A DNA stretch of 9,783 bases from NCBI GenBank assembly GCA_020063525.1, contig JAGUUJ010000061.1, forward strand, positions 1 through 9,783, written 5' to 3'. The stretch is from Candidatus Omnitrophota bacterium (lineage in GTDB: Bacteria; Omnitrophota; Gorgyraeia; Gygaellales; Profunditerraquicolaceae). The notes under the pieces are model-generated. The model saw nothing but the letters and a program-made list of their open reading frames with translations, made no database searches and was not told where the DNA came from. This document shows positions 1-7,711 of this stretch, one piece after another; position 1 is the first letter of the stretch; each line of letters starts with the position of its first letter. Made by a program: the position numbers and the translations under genes.

Positions 1-1
1 A

Positions 2-838
2 AGAGCCGCACGCCGCACCTCGTGCCGAGCACCCAGCGCGAAAGGTCACTCGGTGCGAGGCACGCCGCACGCCGCACGTTATGAAACGATGGGTGATGAG
101 CCATATATGCTTAAGATGAATTTAGGCGATGTGCCGGTCGTGGTTGACACCGATAGAATCCGTGCAGCTAAGCTGGCAATACATAATTATGGTGCGGATA
201 CAGTGATTTTAGATGACGGTCTCCAACAATGGCGTATAAAAAAGGACCTGGAAATCGTTACCATTGATGCTACCTGCCCTTTTGGTAACCGAAAGCTTAT
301 TCCCCGCGGGATATTACGCGAGCCTCTTTCTTCGCTTAAACGCGCGGATGTGTTTATCTTAACCAAAACTAATCTTAATCCGGATAGTCAAGATATAAAA
401 GATTTCTTAAGCTCAATTAATCCTCAGAGTTTAATTGTAGAATCCACGCATAGCCCATTGGGTTTTTACAGGCTGGATGATAAAGATGGATTCTTAGGAT
501 TAGAAGCTTTGGCGGGTGAGAACGTTACTTTAGTCTCAGGTATTGCTGATCCTGATTCTTTCCAGAATTTGATTGTAAGTTTGGGCATTAATATTGGTCT
601 GTTTTTTAGATTTCCCGACCACCATAATTATGCTAAAGAAGAGTTAGGTAGGATTATCAAGAACTCTAAGGATAAAAATATAGACACAATTATTACTACG
701 GAAAAGGATGCTGCCAGAATTCGCAGCTTACAGCTTACAGCTTACAGCTTACAGCTTTTATATTTACGCATCGAACTAAAAATTATAAAAGATGAACAGG
801 AATTCTATAATAGATTACTCAGGCTGTATTCTTATTAG
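2..838 (+). CDS. lpxK: Tetraacyldisaccharide 4'-kinase LpxK, 3' part (5' end outside window)
   Basis: LpxK phosphorylates the 4' position of the tetraacyldisaccharide-1-phosphate lipid A precursor at the cytoplasmic face of the inner membrane, giving lipid IVA. The frame is open back to base 2, so the gene starts upstream. The GTG at 53 and ATG at 89 are not credible starts, because the P-loop (Walker A) part of the family is missing and must lie upstream. Visible family motifs in order are GDEP (nt 92-103), DDGLQ with the catalytic-type aspartates (212-226), a PRGILREPLSSLKRAD block (about 305-352), SGIADPDSF (536-562), FPDHHNY (611-631) and TTEKDA (695-712). Two repeat insertions lie in frame: a GC-rich one before GDEP (5-77) and a heptamer array near the C terminus (724-758). 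The sequence after the second array, LYLRIELKI, still looks like a normal LpxK tail. The 3' end overlaps the next gene by 47 nt. Identity is very likely; activity with two insertions is unproven. Confidence 0.93.
   Translation, partial: RAARRTSCRAPSAKGHSVRGTPHAARYETMGDEPYMLKMNLGDVPVVVDTDRIRAAKLAIHNYGADTVILDDGLQQWRIKKDLEIVTIDATCPFGNRKLIPRGILREPLSSLKRADVFILTKTNLNPDSQDIKDFLSSINPQSLIVESTHSPLGFYRLDDKDGFLGLEALAGENVTLVSGIADPDSFQNLIVSLGINIGLFFRFPDHHNYAKEELGRIIKNSKDKNIDTIITTEKDAARIRSLQLTAYSLQLLYLRIELKIIKDEQEFYNRLLRLYSY
5..77. repeat. GCCGCAC heptamer repeats flanking a GC-rich hairpin, inside lpxK
   Basis: Two copies of GCCGCAC (5-11, 12-18) and two more (64-70, 71-77) bracket an inverted repeat. The block is about 73% GC (57 of bases 1-78), unlike the AT-rich coding sequence around it. 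It has no stop codon in the lpxK frame, where it encodes an Arg/Ala/Pro/Thr/His-rich peptide just before the conserved GDEP motif. No such segment is expected at this position in LpxK, so it looks inserted. It touches the window edge, so more copies may lie upstream. Confidence 0.8.
18..60. repeat. Inverted repeat (12-bp stem) nested between heptamer copies
   Basis: The arms are CCTCGTGCCGAG (18-29) and CTCGGTGCGAGG (49-60). They pair over 12 positions, ten Watson-Crick plus two G-T wobbles (G-U in RNA), around a 19-nt loop. The stem is GC-rich and would be stable in the lpxK mRNA. It has no U-tract and sits mid-gene, so it is not a terminator. It is best read as the palindromic core of the composite repeat. 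Confidence 0.65.
724..758. repeat. CAGCTTA heptamer array (5 copies) near the 3' end of lpxK
   Basis: There are four perfect CAGCTTA copies (724-751) and a fifth ending in T (752-758). Translated in the lpxK frame the array gives a heptapeptide-periodic stretch, SLQLTAYSLQL. It lies between the conserved TTEKDA motif and the C-terminal strand, a variable point of the family. The unit has no stop codon in any of the three sense frames. It ends 33 nt before the start codon of the next gene, so a change in copy number would move the lpxK stop relative to that start. Confidence 0.85.
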
Positions 839-2732
839 ATTATTCGCTCCGCTAATAAGAAGTTTACCTTTAAATGTTAGCCTGTTTTTAGGCGCAAGAT
901 TAGGCGAACTATTCTATTATTTTGACTTTAAACATAAAGCTATCTCCTACGCTAATATCAAGACCGCATTCGGCGCTAAATTATCGCCGCAAGAATTAAG
1001 CAATCTCGTAAAAGAGTTTTACCGGTCATTCGGCCAGAATATTATAGAGATATTATTTATTCCCTTAGTAGATAAGGCATACATAAATAAATATATAATT
1101 CTGGAAAGCCAAGAAAATATATTCGAAGGTTTTAAGAAAGGTAAGGGCGTAATTCTTTTAGCTGTGCATGCAGGCAGCTGGGAGTTCTCAAACGCTATCT
1201 GTACAAATTTGGGGTTTGCTTTTAATTTATTTATTCGGGACCAGAGATATCCGCGCTTAAGTGAACTCCTTAATGCATATCGTAGCCGAAAAGGTTGTAA
1301 GCTAATCCAGAGGCAGAACCAGACGCGCGAGTTGATCAGGGCGCTGAAAAGTAATCAGGCAATAGGTATGACTGCAGACCAGGGCGGAAAGACAGGCACC
1401 TCGGTTAAATTCTTTGGTAAATACGCCTCTATGCCTTCAGGTGCAATCAGGCTGGCCTTAAAATATGATGCTGCGATTATCCCTGCTTTTTATACACGAG
1501 TAAATGGGCCGTACATCAAAGTTTTTATTGACTCGCCTATTGAAATTAAGAGAACCGGAAATTTGGAAAAAGATATAAATGATAATTTGCAGGCAGTGGT
1601 GCGCGTATTTGAAAAATACATTTCAAAATATCCCCGGGAATATCTCTGGTCATATAAGATTTGGAAATATACTAAAGAGCAGAATATTTTAATCATCAGT
1701 GACGGCAAAACAGGGCACCTGAGGCAGTCTGAGGCTATTGCCGGGATACTCAAGGGTTGCCTCAAAGCTCAAGGCATAAGCGCTAATATTAATACCATAG
1801 AGATAAAATTCAAAAATAGATTTTCGAGGTTTGGATTAACCTTTAGTAGTTGTTTAGCAGGTAAATATCATTGTCAAGGTTGTTTATGGTGCCTGAAGAC
1901 ATTTTTAGGAGATGATGTTTATAGTTCATTAATAAGTATTAAGCCTGATATTGTAATCACTTGCGGAGCATCAGTTGCCCCTATTAACTATATAATCTCA
2001 AGAGAAAATCTGGCTAAATCGATTACGATTATGCGGCCATCTATTTTAAATACAAAGAGATTCAATTTGGTGGTGATGAGCCGTCACGACAGGCCACCCA
2101 GGAGAAAGAATGTTACGGTGATTGAAGGGGCATTAAATTTAATTAATGAGGATTATCTTAAAGGACAGGGAGAAAGAATTAAGTCGCACCTTAAAATTAA
2201 TAAAGAGTTAGTGTTGGGGGTTTTGGTGGGCGGTGACACTAAATTTTTTCATTTAAGCAAAGATTTAATGCAGGAAATAGCCAGGCAGATTAAATTGAGC
2301 TTGGAAAAGTTAGACGCAGAATTATTGATTACTACCTCGCGAAGAACATCCGGTGCGGTCGAATCTTTATTGAAAGAAGAATTCCTTAATTATCACCGTT
2401 GCAAACTTTTAATTATTGCTAATGAAAAAAATATTCCGGAAGCAGTGGACGGAATACTGGCTTCCAGCAAAATCATCATTACTTCTCCTGAAAGTATATC
2501 CATGATTTCTGAGGCAGTAAATAGCAATAAATATGTTCTGGTTTTTGATTCTCCGAATCTAAGCAAGAAACACCGCAGATTCCTTAATTATTTTGCTAAA
2601 AATAAATATATCTATTTAGTCAATGCTTATGATTTAGCCGGGAAAATCGAGGAGATCTGGTTAAACAGGCCTAAGGTGCATACTTTAGGAGATGAGCTTT
2701 TAGTTAGAGAGGCGATAAAGAAAATATTATGA
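792..2732 (+). CDS. Fusion protein: LpxL/HtrB-type lipid A acyltransferase + ELM1-like glycosyltransferase domain
   Basis: The protein has 646 residues in two parts. Residues 1 to about 292 are a lysophospholipid/lipid A acyltransferase (LpxL/HtrB family) with the HX4E catalytic motif HAGSWE (His126, Glu131), the TADQGG block (194-199) and FFGKYASMPSG (207-217). Such enzymes transfer acyl chains onto lipid A precursors at the inner membrane. Residues from about 298 to the end match the ELM1 family (Pfam Mito_fiss_Elm1): SDGKTGH (303-309), GGDTKFF (480-486) and TSPESISMISEA (564-575), a GT-B-like arrangement usually taken as a putative glycosyltransferase. The two halves meet without a linker and there is no internal start at the seam. 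The ATG at 792 is supported because residues 7-45 already read as the family's N-terminal segment; it overlaps lpxK by 47 nt. The acyltransferase call is strong. The ELM1 half is a family-level call, and its donor and acceptor are unknown. Confidence 0.85.
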   Translation: MNRNSIIDYSGCILIRLFAPLIRSLPLNVSLFLGARLGELFYYFDFKHKAISYANIKTAFGAKLSPQELSNLVKEFYRSFGQNIIEILFIPLVDKAYINKYIILESQENIFEGFKKGKGVILLAVHAGSWEFSNAICTNLGFAFNLFIRDQRYPRLSELLNAYRSRKGCKLIQRQNQTRELIRALKSNQAIGMTADQGGKTGTSVKFFGKYASMPSGAIRLALKYDAAIIPAFYTRVNGPYIKVFIDSPIEIKRTGNLEKDINDNLQAVVRVFEKYISKYPREYLWSYKIWKYTKEQNILIISDGKTGHLRQSEAIAGILKGCLKAQGISANINTIEIKFKNRFSRFGLTFSSCLAGKYHCQGCLWCLKTFLGDDVYSSLISIKPDIVITCGASVAPINYIISRENLAKSITIMRPSILNTKRFNLVVMSRHDRPPRRKNVTVIEGALNLINEDYLKGQGERIKSHLKINKELVLGVLVGGDTKFFHLSKDLMQEIARQIKLSLEKLDAELLITTSRRTSGAVESLLKEEFLNYHRCKLLIIANEKNIPEAVDGILASSKIIITSPESISMISEAVNSNKYVLVFDSPNLSKKHRRFLNYFAKNKYIYLVNAYDLAGKIEEIWLNRPKVHTLGDELLVREAIKKIL

Positions 2733-4819
2733 ATATACTTCAGATATTACCAGCACTTAATGTAGGCGGAGTGGAGACAGGCACGCTTGACCTGGCCAAA
2801 TATTTAGTTAAACACGGCCATAAAGTAGTGGTCGTCTCAGGCGGCGGAGAACTGGTTAGAGAGTTAGGGTCATTCGGCGCTATTCACTATCAATTACCCG
2901 TGTATAAAAAATCAATCTTTACCATGGTAAAGATGCTCCCAAAATTAATTGAGCTCATTAAGAAAGAACAGATTGACATTGTCCATGCGCGTTCCCGCGT
3001 CCCTGCCTGGATTGCCTATTTTGCCAGCCGCAAAACCAATAAGGTATTTATCACCACCTGCCACGGTTATTATAAAAAACACCCTTTTAGCTATGTCATG
3101 GGCTGGGGCAGGCGGGTGATTGTTTTAAGTAATGTTATTGCCCGGCATATGCTCGATGATTTCGGTGTTCCCCATGAGCGTTTAAGATTAATACCGCGCA
3201 GTGTGGATTTAGAGAAATTTAAATATACGAGCCCGGATAAGAAAAGAAAAGATGAATTTAATGTAGGAATAATAGGAAGGCTTACTCCTATAAAAGGCCA
3301 CTTGCATTTTATTAAGGCTATGGCTTATGTTGTCAGGAGCGTTCCGCGCCTTAAAATATGGATAATAGGCGATGCGCCCCACTCTAAAGAGGCCTACAAA
3401 GAGCAGGTCCAGGTTTTAGTAAAACGGCTGGGGCTATGGCACTGCACTCAATTCTTAGGCAACCAGAGAGATATACCGGCGATCTTAGCGCACTTAGACC
3501 TTTTAGTGCTTGCTACCACAACACACGAGGCATTCGGCAGAGTGATTATAGAGGCACAGGCCTGCGGGGTCCCTGTTGTGGCCACCCGCGTCGGAGGGGT
3601 AATCGATATCATTGAGGACCAAAAAACAGGATTACTTGTTCCTCCCGCAGACCCATCAAGTATTGCTGAAGCGGCAATAAAGATATTTAAGGATGCCCAG
3701 TTAAGCCGCACTTTAGCAGAAAATGCCTATAAAAAAGTTAAGGAGAAATATAATATAGAACTCATGACAGAAAATACAATTGATGTTTATAAAGACGCGC
3801 TCAGTAATTTTAGAATCCTGATTATCAAATTCAGCTCTCTGGGGGATATTATTCTTTCTACTGCAGCTCTTAGGGCAATAAGGCAGAAATTCTTGCATAA
3901 TTATAAAATTAGTTTTCTGGTAGGAGAGGAATCAAAGGACCTGCTTTTTAACTGTCCCTATATAGATGAGTTGTTGGTTTGTGATTTTAAGAACAGGGAT
4001 AAAGGAATGGCAGGTCTTCTCAAAATAGCTGCGTTCCTGAGGAAGAAAAACTTTGATATTGTAATCGATTTACAGAATAACCGCGAAAGCCATATTTTGT
4101 CTTTTCTTACATTGGCTTTAAATCGTTACGGATACGATAATAAAAAGTTTGGTTTCCTACTGAATCAGCGCATAAAAGATGAAAAACCGTTAATGGATCC
4201 CGTAACCCATCAATTTAGAATATTAAAGATGCTGGGCATAGATTTAGAGAACCCTAAACTGGAACTTTGGCCGACGTCGCAAGACACGAGCTACATTGAT
4301 GAATTCTTGAAGTCTGAATGGTTAAGCGCTAATCAGATGCTCATCGGAATAAATATAAGCGCAAGTTCCAGATGGTTGAGTAAAAACTGGCCATTGCATC
4401 ATATTACGAAACTCTGTGAAGAGCTATCCCGCAGGGACATTAGGGTTGTGATTACCGGCACAGAAAAAGATTTAACGCAAGCTAATATATTAATAAATAA
4501 ACTCAAGAATATAAAGATAATCAATGCCTGTGGTAAGACCACTATTAATCAACTTGCCTGCTTAATCAAAAAATGTGCTGTATTTATTTCACCCGATTCT
4601 GCACCTGTACATGTGGCGGCAAGCCAGGGTGTGCCTTTTATCGCCCTTTTTGGTGCTACCGATCCCCGGCGCCATCTTCCGCCGGTAAAAGAATGCGTGG
4701 TGATTAAAAAAGGTTTAGCCTGCAGTCCTTGTTACAAGTCACAGTGTAAAACCACAAAGTGCATGGAATTAATAAAGCCGGAAGAGGTGCTGGAGGCGAT
4801 TGATAAACTTTTAAAATGA
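2729..4819 (+). CDS. Bifunctional glycosyltransferase: GT4 domain fused to GT9 (heptosyltransferase-like) domain
   Basis: The protein has 696 residues. Residues 1 to about 357 form a GT4 GT-B enzyme: N-terminal NVGGVET loop (11-17), TCHGYYKK (110-117), a GRLTPIKGH phosphate-loop region (183-191) and the EX7E motif EAFGRVIIE (Glu267, Glu275). Residues 361-696 form a GT9 domain: RILIIKFSSLGDIILST (362-378), KNWP (552-555), the nucleotide-sugar motif SPDSAPVHVAAS (621-632), LFGATDP (640-646) and a four-cysteine cluster C-x2-C-x4-C-x4-C (665-678). GT9 enzymes usually transfer ADP-heptose to LPS inner core, so this protein could add two successive sugars; donors are inferred. The start overlaps the previous stop as ATGA (2729-2732), suggesting coupled translation. 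No Shine-Dalgarno sequence at good spacing is obvious. Confidence 0.88.
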   Translation: MNILQILPALNVGGVETGTLDLAKYLVKHGHKVVVVSGGGELVRELGSFGAIHYQLPVYKKSIFTMVKMLPKLIELIKKEQIDIVHARSRVPAWIAYFASRKTNKVFITTCHGYYKKHPFSYVMGWGRRVIVLSNVIARHMLDDFGVPHERLRLIPRSVDLEKFKYTSPDKKRKDEFNVGIIGRLTPIKGHLHFIKAMAYVVRSVPRLKIWIIGDAPHSKEAYKEQVQVLVKRLGLWHCTQFLGNQRDIPAILAHLDLLVLATTTHEAFGRVIIEAQACGVPVVATRVGGVIDIIEDQKTGLLVPPADPSSIAEAAIKIFKDAQLSRTLAENAYKKVKEKYNIELMTENTIDVYKDALSNFRILIIKFSSLGDIILSTAALRAIRQKFLHNYKISFLVGEESKDLLFNCPYIDELLVCDFKNRDKGMAGLLKIAAFLRKKNFDIVIDLQNNRESHILSFLTLALNRYGYDNKKFGFLLNQRIKDEKPLMDPVTHQFRILKMLGIDLENPKLELWPTSQDTSYIDEFLKSEWLSANQMLIGINISASSRWLSKNWPLHHITKLCEELSRRDIRVVITGTEKDLTQANILINKLKNIKIINACGKTTINQLACLIKKCAVFISPDSAPVHVAASQGVPFIALFGATDPRRHLPPVKECVVIKKGLACSPCYKSQCKTTKCMELIKPEEVLEAIDKLLK

Positions 4820-5919
4820 ATATTTTATATCTTACAAATCATCTCAATATAGGCGGTATCAGCAGTTATGTCTTGACTTTAGCCACCGGTATGAAAAAAC
4901 GCGGCCATAATGTTTATATCGCCTCAAGCGGCGGCCAACTCCTCTGTAGGTTTATTACAGAAGGTATAACTTATATACCCATACCCATAAAAACAAAATC
5001 AGAAATAAGTTATAAGGTCTTAATCAGCAAATTTAAGCTATTGAAATATATAAAAGAGGATAATATTGATATTATCCACGCCAATAGTCGCGTCACACAG
5101 GTATTAAGTTGTCTTATTCAACGTACTTTAAGCAAGCCCTATGTTTCTACCTGCCACGGCTTCTTTAAAAAGAGATTCTTCCGTAAGATTTTTCCTTGTT
5201 GGGGCAATAAAGTTATTGCTATAAGCGAATCTGTAAAGGAACATTTGCTCAGAGATTTTCAGGTTAAAGAAGAAGATATAAGGGTTATACATAATGGGAT
5301 AGATGTTAATAAGTTTAGAGAACAGAGAGCAGAGGACAGAGAACAGAGAAAAAAAGATTTGGGTTTAGGGGATGGGCCGGTAGTGGGAATTGTGGCCAGG
5401 CTCTCAGAGGAAAAAGGGCACGGCTATCTTATTAAAGCAATGCAGGAAGTTATTGCCCGGATCCCCCGGGCACAGTTACTTATTGTCGGCGAAGGCAGGA
5501 TGAGAGAGGAATTAGTAAATCTAACCAAGACGGCCGGTTTAGAAAAAAGCATATTTTTTCTTCCTTCGGTTATGGATACACAAGAGGTATTATCCGGCAT
5601 GGATTTATTTGTCCTACCTTCTTTAAAAGAAGGCCTGGGCATTGCTTTAATGGAGGCAATGGCTTGCGGCCTTGCTGTTGTCGGTTCAGATGTAGGCGGC
5701 ATAAAAAGCCTGATTCAAGATAGATATAACGGTTTATTAGTCAGGCCCGCTGATAGCCGTGCGTTATCTTATGCAATATTAGAATTACTGCAGAACCCTG
5801 CTCAGGCAAAATACTTAGGCAGTAATGCCAGAATTTTTATAAACCAGAATTTCTCACAAGAGAAGATGGTCTTAGAAACCGAGAAAGTATACTCAGAATG
5901 TCTAAGCGCAAAGTATTAA
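4816..5919 (+). CDS. GT4 family glycosyltransferase (LPS core/polysaccharide assembly)
   Basis: The protein has 367 residues, a normal size for a single GT4 enzyme. Motifs are NIGGISSYV (11-19), STCHGFFKK (111-119), HNGIDVNKF (159-167), GIVARLSEEKGHG (191-203), and the EX7E catalytic signature EGLGIALME (Glu272, Glu280) followed by AMACG. It is a paralogue of the GT4 half of the preceding gene: both share the opening MNIL, the TCHG(F/Y)(F/Y)KK motif and the IDI(I/V)HA segment, which suggests a local duplication. The start overlaps the upstream stop as ATGA (4816-4819). A degenerate heptamer array (5320-5350) adds the charged peptide EQRAEDREQR after VNKF, in the hinge between the two Rossmann-like domains where GT4 proteins vary in length. 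It probably adds a sugar to the core oligosaccharide in the cytoplasm; the sugar cannot be read from sequence. Confidence 0.88.
   Translation: MNILYLTNHLNIGGISSYVLTLATGMKKRGHNVYIASSGGQLLCRFITEGITYIPIPIKTKSEISYKVLISKFKLLKYIKEDNIDIIHANSRVTQVLSCLIQRTLSKPYVSTCHGFFKKRFFRKIFPCWGNKVIAISESVKEHLLRDFQVKEEDIRVIHNGIDVNKFREQRAEDREQRKKDLGLGDGPVVGIVARLSEEKGHGYLIKAMQEVIARIPRAQLLIVGEGRMREELVNLTKTAGLEKSIFFLPSVMDTQEVLSGMDLFVLPSLKEGLGIALMEAMACGLAVVGSDVGGIKSLIQDRYNGLLVRPADSRALSYAILELLQNPAQAKYLGSNARIFINQNFSQEKMVLETEKVYSECLSAKY
5320..5350. repeat. Degenerate GAACAGA heptamer array inside the GT4 gene
   Basis: The successive units are GAACAGA (5320-5326), GAGCAGA (5327-5333), GGACAGA (5334-5340) and GAACAGA (5341-5347), then GAA. 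The period is 7 nt with single-base variants. In the host frame it encodes EQRAEDREQRK, a hydrophilic seven-residue-periodic insert. All units lack stop codons in the three sense frames. Loss of one unit would lead to a TAG at 5366-5368 and truncate the enzyme before its C-terminal domain. Confidence 0.8.
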
Positions 5920-6692
5920 TTACGGCTTTTGGCGTAATTATTTTCTTTTCAATCTTCTTGGTAAATTTTATCCAAGGAAAGTATGTTGTGCCTATAGTCA
6001 TGTATCATTCGGTTAACCCCGAGGCCTCGCCAAAAAATATGCTTGCAGTATCAACAGCAACCTTTGAACGCCAAATGCAATTTTTAAAAATGAACCATTA
6101 TAATGTTTTGCCTTTGGAGTCACTCGCCACTTTAATTAAGGAGAGAAAGAAGATTTCCCCCAGAACTATTGCTATAACCTTTGATGACGGATATAAAGAT
6201 AATTATATTTACGCCTTCCCCATATTAAAAAAATATAATCTGCCCGCTACGATATTTATTATCCTTAGTGAAGTGGGAAGGCCGCAAGATGACAGGTTAA
6301 GCTGGGATGAGATTAAGATAATGCAGGATTCGGGTATTATTACCTTTGGCAGCCATACCCTTGGTTCGGAACCTTTAATAAATATAAAATCCGAGCAGGA
6401 AATAAAAAAACAGATATTTGATTCTAAGAAAATATTGGAAGAAAAGTTAGGCCGCCCGATTAGCGCGTTTAGTTATCCGGAGGGCAGATTTAATAACAAG
6501 ATAAAACAGTTAGTTATGTACGCCGGATATACAGTAGCTGTAGCAACTAACCCCGGAAAAAGATTTGCTAATGATGATATATTTGCTTTGAAGAGATTAA
6601 GGATTTCTGCAAACTGCAATAATTTATTTATCTATTGGGTAGAGACGAGCGGTTATTATAACTTTATGCGGGAACGCCGACATAAAAAATGA
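5898..6692 (+). CDS. Membrane-anchored NodB-type polysaccharide deacetylase
   Basis: The protein has 264 residues. A positively charged N terminus (MSKRK) is followed by one hydrophobic segment (about 6-24), a signal anchor that would place the catalytic domain in the periplasm. The NodB fold shows PIVMYHSV (32-39), motif 1 TFDDGY with two aspartates (94-99), motif 2 GSHTLGS (151-157) and motif 3 SYPEGRF (192-198). NodB enzymes are metal-dependent and remove N- or O-acyl groups from sugars; ArnD is a family member that works in lipid A modification. In motif 2 the second metal-binding His expected four residues after His153 is replaced by Ser157. The enzyme may therefore bind metal differently or be impaired. 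It overlaps the GT4 gene by 22 nt and the next gene by ATGA, so it belongs to the same operon and likely acts on a sugar the operon adds. The substrate is unknown. Confidence 0.85.
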   Translation: MSKRKVLITAFGVIIFFSIFLVNFIQGKYVVPIVMYHSVNPEASPKNMLAVSTATFERQMQFLKMNHYNVLPLESLATLIKERKKISPRTIAITFDDGYKDNYIYAFPILKKYNLPATIFIILSEVGRPQDDRLSWDEIKIMQDSGIITFGSHTLGSEPLINIKSEQEIKKQIFDSKKILEEKLGRPISAFSYPEGRFNNKIKQLVMYAGYTVAVATNPGKRFANDDIFALKRLRISANCNNLFIYWVETSGYYNFMRERRHKK

Positions 6693-7711
6693 ATAACACG
6701 GGCAAAAAGATTCTTATTTTTAATATTAATTGGTTAGGGGATGTACTTTTTTCTACAGCTACGATTAGAAACATCCGGCGTAATTACCCGGATAGTTTTA
6801 TTGCCTGCATAATACCCAGCCGTTGCTATCCGATTTTAAAAGGCAATCCTCATCTGGATGAGCTCATTATCTTTGATGAAAAGGAGCGCCAAAGGAGTTC
6901 TCTGGCTAAATTGAGATTTGTACAATTACTCAAGAGTAAAAAATTTGATGTAGTATTTTTATTGCATCGTTCTTTTACGCGGGCGCTTATCTGCCGGTTA
7001 GCAGGTATTCCGCAGAGGGTCGGTTACTATACCAAAAAGCGCGGTTTTCTCCTCACAAAACGCATTAAGCCTGTCGCTCGAGATGCTTTGCACCGTATAG
7101 ATTATTATCTAAATATCATTGAAAAGGCAGGGCTGAAAGTAGAAGATAGGTACCTGGAGTTTTTTATTGATGATAAAGATGCGAATTTCATCGAGGACTT
7201 TTTAGATAAGAAATCCATAGGTAAAGATGAGTTTTTAGTTGCTATAAATCCAGGCGGCAACTGGCTGCCTAAGCGCTGGCCGGAAGTCAATTGGGCTATT
7301 TTAGCGGATAAATTAATCACTGAATTTGGCGCAAGAGTTATTATTACAGGAAGTTATACGGATATATACGCTGCCCAAAAGATAAGAGACCTGATGAAAG
7401 AAAAACCTATCATAGCAAGCGGGGTATTTAATCTTAAGCAATTAGGTGCTTTATGCAAGAGGTTAGATTTATTCATTACTGCAGATACCGGGCCTTTACA
7501 TATTGCAAATGCTTTAGGTGCAAAAAGAATCATCGCTTTATTTGGCCCAACTTCACCAGAAATAACCGGCCCATATCCTTTAAAGAACACAGCTATCTTA
7601 TCCAAAGATGTCGGCTGCAAGATTCCCTGTTACGTGGTCCGCTGCAAGGATAACCGCTGCATGAAGGCAGTTACCCCCGAAGATGTGATAGAAAAAATCA
7701 GAAAATGGTAA
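6689..7711 (+). CDS. GT9 glycosyltransferase, WaaF-like (LPS heptosyltransferase II type)
   Basis: The protein has 340 residues, the usual length for a single ADP-heptose:LPS heptosyltransferase. It transfers a heptose (inferred) to the growing inner core on the cytoplasmic side. Motifs are KILIFNINWLGDVLFST near the N terminus, RVGYYTKKRGFLLT in the acceptor domain, NPGGNWLPKRWP ahead of the donor domain, ADTGPLHIANALG for nucleotide-sugar binding and LFGPTSPEITGP. A C-terminal cluster of four cysteines follows (C-x3-C-x4-C-x4-C), ending in CM as in many GT9 proteins. No repeat insert is present, so this is the cleanest GT9 copy in the window and a useful reference for the others. The start overlaps the deacetylase stop as ATGA (6689-6692), and the end overlaps the next gene by 7 nt. 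WaaF is the nearest named relative I can suggest, but GT9 members (WaaC, WaaF, WaaQ) cannot be separated reliably by eye. Confidence 0.88.
   Translation: MNNTGKKILIFNINWLGDVLFSTATIRNIRRNYPDSFIACIIPSRCYPILKGNPHLDELIIFDEKERQRSSLAKLRFVQLLKSKKFDVVFLLHRSFTRALICRLAGIPQRVGYYTKKRGFLLTKRIKPVARDALHRIDYYLNIIEKAGLKVEDRYLEFFIDDKDANFIEDFLDKKSIGKDEFLVAINPGGNWLPKRWPEVNWAILADKLITEFGARVIITGSYTDIYAAQKIRDLMKEKPIIASGVFNLKQLGALCKRLDLFITADTGPLHIANALGAKRIIALFGPTSPEITGPYPLKNTAILSKDVGCKIPCYVVRCKDNRCMKAVTPEDVIEKIRKW

Noticed and set aside
18..60. Hairpin as an intrinsic terminator
   Set aside because: No U-tract follows, and it lies within the open lpxK frame ahead of conserved motifs.
53..91. GTG at 53 and ATG at 89 as start codons of lpxK
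   Set aside because: The frame is open to the window edge, and either start would remove the P-loop domain that LpxK needs. The gene is simply cut by the window.
5058..5077. Perfect 9-bp inverted repeat GGATAATAT / ATATTATCC with a 2-nt centre
   Set aside because: It encodes the conserved GT4 segment EDNIDIIH and is AT-rich. The symmetry follows from Asp/Asn/Ile codons and no second copy was seen, so an operator or hairpin role is not supported.
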